DNA of 16,084 nucleotides, taken from positions 1-16,084 of the forward strand of contig DAITMB010000116.1 of NCBI GenBank assembly GCA_036835375.1, given 5' to 3'. The stretch comes from JANQTF01 sp036835375 (GTDB lineage Bacteria; Bacteroidota; Bacteroidia; J057). Position 1 is the stretch's first letter. Each line of letters begins with the position of its first letter. The notes under the pieces were generated by a model that saw nothing but the letters and a program-made list of their open reading frames with translations, was not told the origin of the DNA and ran no database searches. The translations under genes and the position numbers were made by a program. Of this stretch, positions 1 through 8,392 are shown one piece after another.

Positions 1-54
1 CTCAACTCCCAACTCCCAACTCCCAACTCCCAACTCCCAACTCTCAACTCCCAA
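1..54. repeat. Heptanucleotide tandem repeat, unit CTCCCAA
   Basis: A partial unit (CTCAA) is followed by seven consecutive 7-base units. Six are exactly CTCCCAA and the sixth of the seven, at 41-47, is CTCTCAA. The array breaks into unrelated sequence at 55. It starts at the window edge, so its true length is unknown. Seven is not a multiple of three plus the unit lies outside any supported gene, so it is best read as an intergenic simple repeat. Such arrays can change length by polymerase slippage; any regulatory role for the operon that begins about 150 bases downstream is only inference. Confidence 0.95.
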
Positions 55-205
55 CATCTCGCCTCTCATTTGCGGAGCAGGACAGTAGTGCAGCACGAAG
101 TCCCTATCTTTCCCGAAGGAGAGAGTGGTCCTATCTAAAGAGAAGATGGTTGTGTCCATCATTTCCATTGAGGGCGCTATCAAAAATTTATCAAGAGAAA
201 CGAAT

Positions 206-967
206 ATGCCAAGACTTGGAAAGCGTCTGGCTTGTGCTAGTCCAAGATGGTGTGCCTGTGTGATAGTTTGGCTGCTAGGGACTACTTGGGTCCAGGCACA
301 ATCGGACACGATTTCACAGAGAGGCACACAAATTCAGTGGGCACGAGCGCAGGGCACGTCGGCGATACAATTACCGACCTACAATGGCTTGAGATACTCC
401 CTGCCAAGCACCCGCGTGGAGGGTTTTCCATGGCTTTTCGAAGCGCTGGAAGCAGGAGCGGTGAGCTGGCGCGATCATGAAATCCCCGCTCCCCGGCTCT
501 GGTACGACTTGGTGCTGGATCGGGCCATTGCGCAGGCAGACAGCCTTCCCGCACGATACATCATTCTCTCTCCCCAGTTGGTACCCGCGTTTCAAATCCA
601 GGGAAGGCGCTTCGCGTTGCCGTCGGCCTTGCCATCCGATGATGCCCCGGCGACGTTGTTGACAGGATACCACGAAATGGCATACCAAGATTCATCTCTT
701 GCTTTACTGGTGAAGCACCGAAAGGTGTTGCATATGCAAAGCGGAGCCGCAGGAGGTAGCTGGGAGTATGAAGACCAGACGGCTAAGTTTGTGTATCGGG
801 CGGGTGAGTATCACAGATTTGCTGGAAATCGTTCCCTCCTCAAGGCCTTGTCTCCCCAGCGGAAAGCGCTGCGCACGTATTTGCGGCAGCGAAAATTACG
901 GGTTCGCCAGGCGAGCATTCCCGATTTAGTCCCCCTTTTTGAATTGTATCGCTCATTGGAATCGTAG
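206..967 (+). CDS. Secreted protein of unknown function, first gene of a TonB-receptor operon
   Basis: A 253-residue protein with an N-terminal signal peptide: basic residues (MPRLGKR), a hydrophobic stretch (CVIVWLLGTTWV) and a probable cleavage near VQAQ at residues 29-33. I chose the ATG at 206 because the signal peptide then begins properly; a GTG at 125 would add 27 residues ahead of it. The mature part has no catalytic motif that I recognise. Its C-terminal third (from about GYHEMAYQD, then LLVKHRK, then a basic helical tail) resembles small secreted proteins often found beside TonB-dependent receptors in Bacteroidota; this is recalled pattern likeness, not a search result. The stop is three bases before the receptor start, so the two are almost certainly co-transcribed. 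A periplasmic or surface accessory role for the receptor is an inference. Confidence 0.75.
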   Translation: MPRLGKRLACASPRWCACVIVWLLGTTWVQAQSDTISQRGTQIQWARAQGTSAIQLPTYNGLRYSLPSTRVEGFPWLFEALEAGAVSWRDHEIPAPRLWYDLVLDRAIAQADSLPARYIILSPQLVPAFQIQGRRFALPSALPSDDAPATLLTGYHEMAYQDSSLALLVKHRKVLHMQSGAAGGSWEYEDQTAKFVYRAGEYHRFAGNRSLLKALSPQRKALRTYLRQRKLRVRQASIPDLVPLFELYRSLES

Positions 968-970
968 GAA

Positions 971-3724
971 ATGAAGAGAACGTTTGCAAAATTTTTGGGA
1001 ATTCTACTGCTCTTTGCCGGGAATGTGCAAGGTCAAATGACCTTACCAAACACCTCTTTTGACGGGCTTCCTTTCTTGGAGTTTGTAGAAAAAGTGGAGG
1101 AACTTTCTCCCGTTCGATTTTATTTCAATGAAGAGCAAGTGCAGTCACTGGCCATTGTCCAGCCAACCAATGAGCGGGATCTCTCCCGTGTGCTAGCACA
1201 AAGTTTACAAGGGACCCCTTTCTCCTTTTTTGTGAATGAGGCGGGGCAGGTGTTTGTCTGGTCAGGCGACCCGATCCGGGTAGCGTTGACCGAAGGGACA
1301 TCGCTCAACCCAGGGATAAATGGGCTTGCCAGTGGGGGCGAATTTGTAGCCTTGGCCAAAGAAGCACCTACTTTGGAAGTAGGTCCACAGCGTAGAGAGG
1401 AAGAGCGTGTCGGGGAAGATGAGGGAAAAAGTCAAGCAAAGCTCACCGGGGTGGTACGTGACAAAGAGACGGGCATCCCGCTGATAGGCGCTACCATTTC
1501 TGTTCCAGCGCTGGGTGTCGGGGCCTATACCAATGACCAAGGATATTTTACCTTGACCTTGCCTACGGCACTTCACGAACTGAGCATTCGCAGCTATGGA
1601 AAGTCAGAAGTGATTCAGCCCGTTCGTTTACGTGGCGATGGCGTGCTAGACATTGACCTGGAAGAGGCCGTGAGAGAAATGGATGAGGTCCTCATAGAGG
1701 CGACCCGCCGAAGAAATGTGGATGATGTACAAATGGGCACCAACCAAATTTCGATTCAGACGATGAAGCAGATCCCTGCCTTGCTGGGGGAAGTGGATGT
1801 GATGCGGGCCGCAGTGCTGCTCCCAGGCGTGCAAACGGTGGGAGAAGGTGCAGGAGGCTTCAATGTGCGGGGAGGCGGCGTGGATCAGAATCTGGTGTTG
1901 TTGGAACAAGCTCCCGTGTTCAATCCCAGCCACATGTTTGGGTTCTTTTCAGCTTTTCACCCAGACTTGGTGAGCGATTTCACCCTTTACAAAAGTGGGA
2001 TTCCTGCTCGCTATGGGGGGCGAATTTCCTCCGTATTTGATGTAGGAATCAAAGATGGCAACCGCAAAAAGTACGAGTTGCGCGGAGGGATCAGCCCTGT
2101 CACTGCGCGGCTACTGCTGGAAGGTCCCATTGTCAAAAACAAAGGTTCTTTCGTCCTCGGTGGACGAAGTACGTATTCCGATTGGCTGCTTCAGCGCCTT
2201 CCCGATGCGGGATTTCGCAACAGCAGTGCGAATTTTTACGATGTCAATCTCGGGGCAAGTTACGAATTGAACTTTAACAATCGCCTCGATGTGTCCGCCT
2301 ATGCCAGTAACGATCGCTTTGTGCTCAATGGCGACACCGCCTTCGGGTATCAGAATCGGAATGTGAGCCTGAGTTGGAAACACCTTTTTTCGGAAGAATT
2401 TCTGGGCGTGTTTTCGGCGGTGTATAGCGGCTATGCCTATCAGGTATCCAGTCAGGCCCCGGAGGAGAATGCCTACGAACTAGGGTATGGCCTGGGCTAT
2501 GCGGAGGCGAAAGCAGACATGAGCTGGTTGAAATTTGCCAATCATCAGATTCGCTTTGGTGCCAGCGCCATTCGCTACGAATTGGATCCAGGCTATCAGC
2601 GTCCATTGGGCGAAAGTTCGCTGGTGATCCCCGAGAATCTACAGACGGAGCGCGCAATGGAGGCTGCCGTTTACCTCAGCGATGAGTGGCGGGTGAACGA
2701 ACGCCTGAGCATTCAGCTGGGATATCGGCATTCCTTGTTTTTGGCTTATGGCCCTCGCGAAGTGTATGAATATGGCAGCAATGCCCCCAGATCGCTCAAC
2801 ACGATCACCGATACCTTGCAGTTTGGACGAGGAGAGATTGTGCAGCCCTACCATGGTCCCGAGTTTCGCTTTGCGATGCGCTACAACGTGGATCCAGCCA
2901 GCTCATTCAAGCTGAGCTACAACCGCATGAGGCAGTATTTGCATAGGGTGTCAAACACGGTGTCGATTTCGCCAACCGATACCTGGAAGCTGAGCGATCG
3001 CTACATTCGTCCGCAAGTTGGGGACCAGTATGCCTTTGGTTACTTCCGCAACTTTCGCCAAAACAGCATCGAAACCTCCGTGGAAGTGTACTACAAGCCC
3101 CTCCAAAATATCATCGACTATAAGGGCGGCGCAAATCTTCTCCTCAACCCCCAACTTGAAACGGAGCTGCTCAACGCCAGAGGAAGGGCCTACGGGATAG
3201 AGTTGCTGATCACCAAGACGACGGGGCGGCTCAATGGCTGGATCAGCTACACCTATGCCCGCACGATGGTGCAAGTCGATGGTCCCTTTGCCGAAGAGCG
3301 AGTGAATCGGGGGGAATACTTCCCTTCAAATTTTGACAAGCCACACGATGTAACGCTGGTTGGGAATTACCGCTTTTCCCGGCGGGTGAGCCTGTCTAGC
3401 ACCATGACCTACAGCACGGGCAGACCCGTGACCTTGCCTGTGGCGCAGTACCAATATGGAAACAGCAGTCGGGTCTATTATTCGGACAGAAATGCCTACC
3501 GAATTCCAGATTATTTCCGCACAGACCTCTCAATCAATATTGACGGCTCCCACAAGCTGAAGAAGCTCACTCATTCTTCCTGGTCCATATCCGTGTACAA
3601 CCTTCTCGGGCGAGCCAATGCTTATTCTGTGTTTTTTGTAGCCGAAGGAGGGCAAGTCAATGGCTACCAACTGGCGATTTTCAGCAGACCCATCTTGACA
3701 GCCACCTATAATTTTAAGATGTGA
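971..3724 (+). CDS. TonB-dependent outer-membrane receptor with STN and carboxypeptidase-regulatory-like domains
   Basis: A 917-residue outer-membrane beta-barrel transporter, which would import a bound substrate using energy from TonB-ExbB-ExbD. Residues 1-22 are a signal peptide (MKRTFAKFLGILLLFAG). About 28-98 fit an STN (secretin/TonB N-terminal) domain. A charged linker at about 136-156 leads to a carboxypeptidase-regulatory-like domain at about 158-231 (GVVRDKETGIPLIGATI, then TNDQGYF). The plug spans about 250-365, with GGFNVRGGGVDQNLVLLE and ARYGGRISSVFDV. The rest is beta-barrel, ending in an aromatic-containing strand (TATYNFKM). The length is normal for such receptors. It is not clearly of the SusC type, because the gene that follows encodes a DUF4249 protein and not SusD. 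An STN domain often signals to an anti-sigma factor, but no sigma or anti-sigma gene lies nearby. The substrate cannot be told from sequence. Confidence 0.95.
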   Translation: MKRTFAKFLGILLLFAGNVQGQMTLPNTSFDGLPFLEFVEKVEELSPVRFYFNEEQVQSLAIVQPTNERDLSRVLAQSLQGTPFSFFVNEAGQVFVWSGDPIRVALTEGTSLNPGINGLASGGEFVALAKEAPTLEVGPQRREEERVGEDEGKSQAKLTGVVRDKETGIPLIGATISVPALGVGAYTNDQGYFTLTLPTALHELSIRSYGKSEVIQPVRLRGDGVLDIDLEEAVREMDEVLIEATRRRNVDDVQMGTNQISIQTMKQIPALLGEVDVMRAAVLLPGVQTVGEGAGGFNVRGGGVDQNLVLLEQAPVFNPSHMFGFFSAFHPDLVSDFTLYKSGIPARYGGRISSVFDVGIKDGNRKKYELRGGISPVTARLLLEGPIVKNKGSFVLGGRSTYSDWLLQRLPDAGFRNSSANFYDVNLGASYELNFNNRLDVSAYASNDRFVLNGDTAFGYQNRNVSLSWKHLFSEEFLGVFSAVYSGYAYQVSSQAPEENAYELGYGLGYAEAKADMSWLKFANHQIRFGASAIRYELDPGYQRPLGESSLVIPENLQTERAMEAAVYLSDEWRVNERLSIQLGYRHSLFLAYGPREVYEYGSNAPRSLNTITDTLQFGRGEIVQPYHGPEFRFAMRYNVDPASSFKLSYNRMRQYLHRVSNTVSISPTDTWKLSDRYIRPQVGDQYAFGYFRNFRQNSIETSVEVYYKPLQNIIDYKGGANLLLNPQLETELLNARGRAYGIELLITKTTGRLNGWISYTYARTMVQVDGPFAEERVNRGEYFPSNFDKPHDVTLVGNYRFSRRVSLSSTMTYSTGRPVTLPVAQYQYGNSSRVYYSDRNAYRIPDYFRTDLSINIDGSHKLKKLTHSSWSISVYNLLGRANAYSVFFVAEGGQVNGYQLAIFSRPILTATYNFKM

Positions 3725-4947
3725 TGCAGTGTGTTAGAATGAACGTCTCATGGCGAAGTGTCTGGAGTTGGGGTCTGATCAGTGGCCTGGTGATCCTCGC
3801 TGGGGCATGTAGAACGCCCTTCGAGCCAGAGATTGAGGGCTTTTCAGATTTGATGGTGGTCGAAGGTCGCCTCACCGATGACTCCTTGGGGAGCGTGGTG
3901 AGGTTGAGCAGAAGCTTTGGGTTGGATCGTGTGCAAAACCTGCCCGTGCAGGATGCCGATGTGTGGATCGAGGCATTGGATGGCAGCAGCTATCCCATGA
4001 CCGAAGAAGAAAGCGGAGTGTACCGCAGCGATCCTACAGGACTGGTGCCCACCGTGGGTGAATCTTATCGCTTGATGATCCGCACGCTCGAAGGGCGAGA
4101 GTATGCTTCTTCCTTCGAAATCATGAAATCCTCCCCTCCCATCGCAGCTGTGGAGTGGGAGATCGGGACGAAAGAAGATGACCTTTCCGGGATCGAGACA
4201 CAAGGGGTGTACATCCGTGTGGATGCGCGAGATCCAGAAAACAACACACGATTTTACCGATGGACATGGGAGGAAGTCTGGGAGATTCGGGTGCCCTTTG
4301 CCATCCGGGGAGAGTGGGTGTGGGAGCCTTCCCCCCAGATCAATCCATTTCCGCCGGAAGTAAGCGCAGAGGTTTGCTTTCGCACAGAATCTTCTACCGA
4401 ACTACACTTGGGCACCTCGCGCCAGTTGGAAGAAGATCAGATCGCAGATTATCCGCTCACTTTCGCGGATGAGCGTAGGGGAAAGTTTGCTTATGGGTAC
4501 AGCATTGAGGTACAGCAGTTGGCGCTGAGCGAAGAGGAATACGATTTTCTAGAGACGCTTCGGAGAAATACCGAGACAACAGGTTCAATTTTTGATGCCG
4601 TCCCAGCAGAAGTGATGGGCAACATTCGCAGCCTCGACGACTCCGCGGAAGTCGTGATCGGATATTTTGGGGCATCGGCCGTCGCTCGCAAACGGATTTT
4701 CATTTCGAGAGGTCAAGTCCAGCCGGCCATTCGACTGCCTTTCCGGCCCTTCGAGTTCTGCGAGTCCGAAAGCTTGCCGCTGAACCTGGAAATACTGCGC
4801 GAAAAACTAGAGCAAGAGTCTTTGAATTTCGTCGATACCCTCCGAGATTTTTTTGGAAACCCTTCGGGATTTTTGGTCGCCTCGACTACTTGCAGCGACT
4901 GCCGTTTGAGCGGAAGTCCTTTTAAGCCTTCCTATTGGCCTTGGTAA
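3724..4947 (+). CDS. DUF4249-family outer-membrane lipoprotein
   Basis: A lipoprotein of about 407 residues that probably partners the preceding receptor at the cell surface. The N-terminus is basic, then hydrophobic (GLISGLVILAGAC), with a likely lipidated cysteine at residue 29; the residue at -3 is Ala, so the lipobox is slightly atypical. An N-terminal beta-rich, Ig-like part follows (LMVVEGRLTDD, VVRLSRS, DADVWIE, GVYRSD). The C-terminus has the cysteine pair and ending typical of DUF4249 (CSDC, then KPSYWPW). DUF4249 proteins are characteristic of Bacteroidota and are regularly encoded right after a TonB-dependent receptor. The ATG at 3724 overlaps the receptor stop as TGATG, which implies translational coupling. 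A GTG at 3721 and an ATG at 3739 are alternative starts. The molecular function of DUF4249 is not established. Confidence 0.9.
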   Translation: MQCVRMNVSWRSVWSWGLISGLVILAGACRTPFEPEIEGFSDLMVVEGRLTDDSLGSVVRLSRSFGLDRVQNLPVQDADVWIEALDGSSYPMTEEESGVYRSDPTGLVPTVGESYRLMIRTLEGREYASSFEIMKSSPPIAAVEWEIGTKEDDLSGIETQGVYIRVDARDPENNTRFYRWTWEEVWEIRVPFAIRGEWVWEPSPQINPFPPEVSAEVCFRTESSTELHLGTSRQLEEDQIADYPLTFADERRGKFAYGYSIEVQQLALSEEEYDFLETLRRNTETTGSIFDAVPAEVMGNIRSLDDSAEVVIGYFGASAVARKRIFISRGQVQPAIRLPFRPFEFCESESLPLNLEILREKLEQESLNFVDTLRDFFGNPSGFLVASTTCSDCRLSGSPFKPSYWPW

Positions 4948-4973
4948 AGGTTCGTTTTTTCAAGTTCATCTGA

Positions 4974-7343
4974 ATGAATACCCTCGCAAAATACATCTGC
5001 TTCTCTCTCCTTCTGTGTTCCTTTGAGAAGCTCTCTGGCCAGAAAGTGGCAGAATCTTTTATTCGAGAATCCTTCGAATCGCAGGAAGAGAAGGGCTACC
5101 GTGAAATTTGCTACCTCCACCTTGCCGAGAGAATCTATCTCAGCGGGGAACCCCTGGCTATGGGGATCCACGTGGTTGATGGCAGATTTCACTTGCCGAC
5201 TGCCCTGAGCAAAGTGGTGTATGTAGAGCTACTTGGTGCGAATGAGTTGATCCTGGCCCAGCAAAAAATTCTCCTGGAAAATGGCGCAGGAGCCGTTGTC
5301 TTACATATTCCCTCCGATGCGCCTTCAGGCCAGTACTTGCTCCGGGCTTATACCCGCTGGATGCGGAACGAAGGGGAATCAACGTTTTTTCAGCGCTGGG
5401 TGAAGATTGTCCAGCCAGAAGCAGCACCAAGCTTGCGGCCTGAATCGGGACAAGAGGGCCCTTACCAAGTCCTTTGTCAGCCGATCGGTGGGTTTTGGTC
5501 CTCCGGCAGGGAATCCACAGCAGTGATTGAGTTTCGGTGCGCGGATGGTCGGCCAATGGCTTCCCGGGCCGTCTTAGTCTCGCAAGGAGACACACTCACC
5601 TCAGTCAAACTAGATGAATCTGGCCTCGGAACACTCCGACATCAATTCGAAGAGGGAAAAGGCTATAGCCTTCACTTTTTTGCAGGAGAAGCCCAGCTGC
5701 ACGAGGAATCAATTCCAGTAGTGCCTTCGGAGGGATATGCCGTAGAGATAGACCTTCCGCAAGTGGGGAGCCCCATTGCTTGGGCCATTATGGCACCAAA
5801 AGTAAGAATGTCTGGCCAGGGCGAAGGTGGATGGCTCACGGTTCATCACCGCGGTCATCTGGTCCATTTGGAGCGCTTGAGTGGCCAGTTAGGCGGGAAG
5901 TCGAGCAAATTGCCTTCGGCATCTTGGTCTGGAGGAATATATCATGTGAGTGTGTGGTCGGAGGAAGGAATTTGGTTAGCGGAGCGTTATTGCTGGCTTC
6001 CGGGAGCAGCGCTGAGCCAAGCCGAACTCGGGCCGCAGCGACAAGAGATTGGTTTTCGCGAAGAAATTCGCGTAGAACTAAGCCCCTCTGGGTTGAGCGA
6101 AGCAGATTTTCCGCTGCAAATATCTCTGCTCTGTAGCCAACAGCCTGCATCGACGTCTGGGCTACGCTCCTTTTTGGAGATTCAAGGCGATCTTCCTGAA
6201 CCCAATGCGTTGATGTGTTTTACTGAAGAGGCGCTATCACCCGCGCAGCTTCACGCAGTGCTTGGCCTACAGCGCAGCCATCCACCATTTCGATACACAT
6301 GGGGAACATCTCTAGGATGGACTGGATTAGCAGCCGAATCGGAAGGGCTGATCCTGAGCGGGAAAGTCCTTGACGGCGAAGGGCAGGGGGTAGCGGCGCA
6401 GGAGGTAATGTTGGCAGTGCCGGGAGCAGCCCCTTTTCTCCATCGATCGGTGTCGGATGAGCAGGGGGAATTTACGATGATCTTGGAGCCTGCCATCGGA
6501 CAGCCGGAGGTCGTCATCCTTCGTGGGCCTGAAGATATGCCCGCAGATTGGCGTTTGTCACCCTCCCCATCCTTCCACGCGTTTACCGTTCCGAAGACAT
6601 GGCCTGTGCTTTGGCTCAGCAAAGAAGAACACGACGAAGTAGCCAGACGATTTCGTAGTCGGCAGATCGACGATCGCTTTGTGGTCGAAAATGGACTCAA
6701 TGGGTATCCGACGACTGGCTATGTAGGAACGTATGGGGAGCCTAGCGCCGTTTTTCGTTTTGCAGATTACACGGCCATGCCCACAGAGGAGACTCTGCGT
6801 GAATTCATTCTTCAAGCATCGCTTCGAAAAGTAGAGGGGAAGGAGGAGATAGTCCTGTCGAATGGTCAGGGTCAAGGCTTTTTTTCCCAGCCACCGCTGA
6901 TGTTGGTAGATGGCGTGCCAGTGTATGACAGCAAAGAAGTCACTTCTATTCCTCACCGATTGGTGGATCGTGTGGAAATCATCAACCAACCTTGGCTGCT
7001 GCAAGGGCGACAGTACTATGGCGTGTTTCACTTGATTACCAGATCGGCGAATTTTAGCCATTCTGAGCTTCGAGACAACGATCTTCGGCTGTCCCTGCAA
7101 TTGTATCGCACAGCACCGAAAGACCCTACGTATCGGGAAGCGACCGCAAACCTTCGTTTGCCCGACTTATCCACTTTACTGAAGGTCACGACGATGACTT
7201 GGACCAGGAAAGAATCGATTGAGTTGATCATCCCCGCGTCCGATGAAGCTGGCAGCTATGATTTGAGCGTCGAAGGAATCACTGCACGTGGATTTCCGGT
7301 GAGCAAATCATGCGCGATTGAGGTAGGCAAGTCGGGGAACTAA
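4974..7343 (+). CDS. Large secreted protein with MG2 (macroglobulin) domain and TonB plug-like C-terminal region
   Basis: A 789-residue exported protein, probably in the periplasm or at the outer membrane. Residues 1-22 form a signal peptide (YICFSLLLCSF, then LSG|Q). About 44-146 match an alpha-2-macroglobulin MG2-type domain: YLHLAERIYLSGEPL, LSKVVYVELLGANELI, then PSGQYLLRAYTRWMRN. Around 455-530 is a carboxypeptidase-regulatory-like fold (LSGKVLDGEGQGVAAQEV, SDEQGEFTM). About 600-692 resembles a TonB receptor plug (PLMLVDGVPVY, VDRVEIINQPW, YYGVFHLITR), but no beta-barrel follows. I see no thioester motif, so it is unlikely to act as a covalent-trapping macroglobulin. In Bacteroidota such proteins recur downstream of receptor/DUF4249 pairs. 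The start is 26 bases after the DUF4249 stop, so it is probably the last gene of the operon. A role as a helper that docks to or gates the receptor is inference. Confidence 0.85.
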   Translation: MNTLAKYICFSLLLCSFEKLSGQKVAESFIRESFESQEEKGYREICYLHLAERIYLSGEPLAMGIHVVDGRFHLPTALSKVVYVELLGANELILAQQKILLENGAGAVVLHIPSDAPSGQYLLRAYTRWMRNEGESTFFQRWVKIVQPEAAPSLRPESGQEGPYQVLCQPIGGFWSSGRESTAVIEFRCADGRPMASRAVLVSQGDTLTSVKLDESGLGTLRHQFEEGKGYSLHFFAGEAQLHEESIPVVPSEGYAVEIDLPQVGSPIAWAIMAPKVRMSGQGEGGWLTVHHRGHLVHLERLSGQLGGKSSKLPSASWSGGIYHVSVWSEEGIWLAERYCWLPGAALSQAELGPQRQEIGFREEIRVELSPSGLSEADFPLQISLLCSQQPASTSGLRSFLEIQGDLPEPNALMCFTEEALSPAQLHAVLGLQRSHPPFRYTWGTSLGWTGLAAESEGLILSGKVLDGEGQGVAAQEVMLAVPGAAPFLHRSVSDEQGEFTMILEPAIGQPEVVILRGPEDMPADWRLSPSPSFHAFTVPKTWPVLWLSKEEHDEVARRFRSRQIDDRFVVENGLNGYPTTGYVGTYGEPSAVFRFADYTAMPTEETLREFILQASLRKVEGKEEIVLSNGQGQGFFSQPPLMLVDGVPVYDSKEVTSIPHRLVDRVEIINQPWLLQGRQYYGVFHLITRSANFSHSELRDNDLRLSLQLYRTAPKDPTYREATANLRLPDLSTLLKVTTMTWTRKESIELIIPASDEAGSYDLSVEGITARGFPVSKSCAIEVGKSGN

Positions 7344-7428
7344 GGGTTGATTTCGTGATGATTTCACTTCTGAACTTCATGAAGATAAGTGGATGATCAA
7401 GTGAATCACTTCGATTTGTCAAAAAATA
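7344..7428. other. Short AT-rich gap between convergent genes with small inverted repeats
   Basis: This gap separates the end of the receptor operon from the end of the potassium channel gene. It holds a perfect 10-base palindrome CTTCATGAAG (7375-7384), flanked by CACTT (7365-7369) and AAGTG (7387-7391), which together could form one weak hairpin. A run of A at 7421-7426 would be a U-run for transcripts of the - strand. It may serve as a weak terminator for one or both genes, but it is not a textbook one. Confidence 0.3.
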
Positions 7429-8256
7429 TTAAAGAATGTGGCTACAGTGCTTGCAGTAGCGAGCATCTTTGTCGTGGCCTTCTTTGCCGCAAGTCGGGCA
7501 GGTGCGAGTATGGGTTTTGGCTTCCATTTCTCGGGCGATACTTGACATCTCGGCTGAGACGATCCCTGTAGGCACTGCGATCACTGCGTAGCCAGTGATC
7601 ATGAGGAGGGAAGCTAGAAATTGCCCAAAGGGCGTGGTAGGAGAGATGTCACCATATCCTACGGTGGTCACCGTTACAATGGCCCAGTAGATGCTCTTGG
7701 GGATATTGTCAAATCCGCTCCCAGCCGTGCCTTCAATGACATACATCGCTGATCCTGAAATTATTACGACCGCTCCGACGGTCATCACGAATACCAAAAT
7801 CTTTCTTCTGCTGGCGATCAAGGCCCGCTGAATGAATTGACCTTCTCGCACGTAATGACCCATGCGAAGAACCCGAAACACCCGCAGTAGGCGTAGGGCG
7901 CGAATGGTGATCAAGTAGTGGGTATTGAGAAAAAGAAGGCCGAGGTAGGTTGGTAAGATGGACAGAAGGTCCACCAATCCATAAAAGCTGAACACAAACT
8001 TCCAGCGCTGCTTGATCAGCCATATCCGAAGGACATACTCCACTGTGAAAAGCACCGTGATGATCCACTCGGCCACATAAAAGAACAGGCCCATCGCCTG
8101 CCTGATCTCATCCACGGATTCGAGTGTGACCAGCACCACACTGGCCACGATGGTCCACAATAGGGCCACATCAAATGCCCGGCCCTCAGGGGTGTCAGCT
8201 TCGAAGATGATGTCGAATAACTTGACGCGGAGACGTTCCAGCTTCTGTTGATTCAT
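7429..8256 (-). CDS. Voltage-gated-type potassium channel (ion transporter family) with C-terminal zinc ribbon
   Basis: A 275-residue inner-membrane channel subunit, expected to work as a tetramer that conducts K+. It shows six membrane segments: S1 about 29-47, S2 about 57-80, S3 about 88-106, S4 about 115-135, S5 about 150-173 and S6 about 209-236. S4 carries Arg at every third place (R119, R122, R125, R128, R131), the voltage-sensor pattern. The pore has the K+ selectivity filter TVTTVGYGD (195-203). After S6 comes a short zinc-ribbon tail with CPTC (253-256) and CKHC (268-271) in place of the RCK or cyclic-nucleotide domains common in bacterial channels. I chose the ATG at 8256 (MNQQKLER); an upstream ATG at 8289 would add 11 unlikely residues. 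It runs convergently to the receptor operon and divergently from the next small gene. The ligand or metal sensed by the tail is unknown. Confidence 0.92.
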   Translation of the reverse strand: MNQQKLERLRVKLFDIIFEADTPEGRAFDVALLWTIVASVVLVTLESVDEIRQAMGLFFYVAEWIITVLFTVEYVLRIWLIKQRWKFVFSFYGLVDLLSILPTYLGLLFLNTHYLITIRALRLLRVFRVLRMGHYVREGQFIQRALIASRRKILVFVMTVGAVVIISGSAMYVIEGTAGSGFDNIPKSIYWAIVTVTTVGYGDISPTTPFGQFLASLLMITGYAVIAVPTGIVSAEMSSIAREMEAKTHTRTCPTCGKEGHDKDARYCKHCSHIL

Positions 8257-8354
8257 GGTAGAGACGAAAGTAATAAGATTTTCATGCACAGAAGGGTTTC
8301 GGGCATTTCACTCAAAAAAGATGGCCTTGCTTTCAGTTTGAGGAAGGAGAGTCG

Positions 8355-8385
8355 TTGGCGAATCAAACAACTCCTTGTATATTTG
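8355..8385 (+). promoter_or_regulatory. Bacteroidota-type promoter (TTG-N19-TAnnTTTG)
   Basis: TTGG at 8355-8358 is followed by a 19-base spacer and TATATTTG at 8378-8385. This matches the -33 TTG and -7 TAnnTTTG elements of the Bacteroidota housekeeping sigma factor with its usual spacing. The transcript would begin near 8390, a few bases before the ATG codons at 8393, 8396 and 8402, so the message would have almost no leader. It is the best promoter match that I found in the window. Confidence 0.65.
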
Positions 8386-8392
8386 CCCCACG

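Noticed and set aside
1..54. CRISPR array
   Set aside because: The units are 7 bases long and directly adjacent, with no spacers; it is a simple tandem repeat.
125..205. GTG start and 27 extra residues ahead of the first secreted protein
   Set aside because: The added residues would bury the signal peptide inside the protein; the ATG at 206 gives a normal signal peptide start.
971..4947. SusC/SusD glycan-uptake pair
   Set aside because: The second protein has the C-terminal CxxC and ending of DUF4249, not SusD-like repeats, and there are no glycoside hydrolases nearby.
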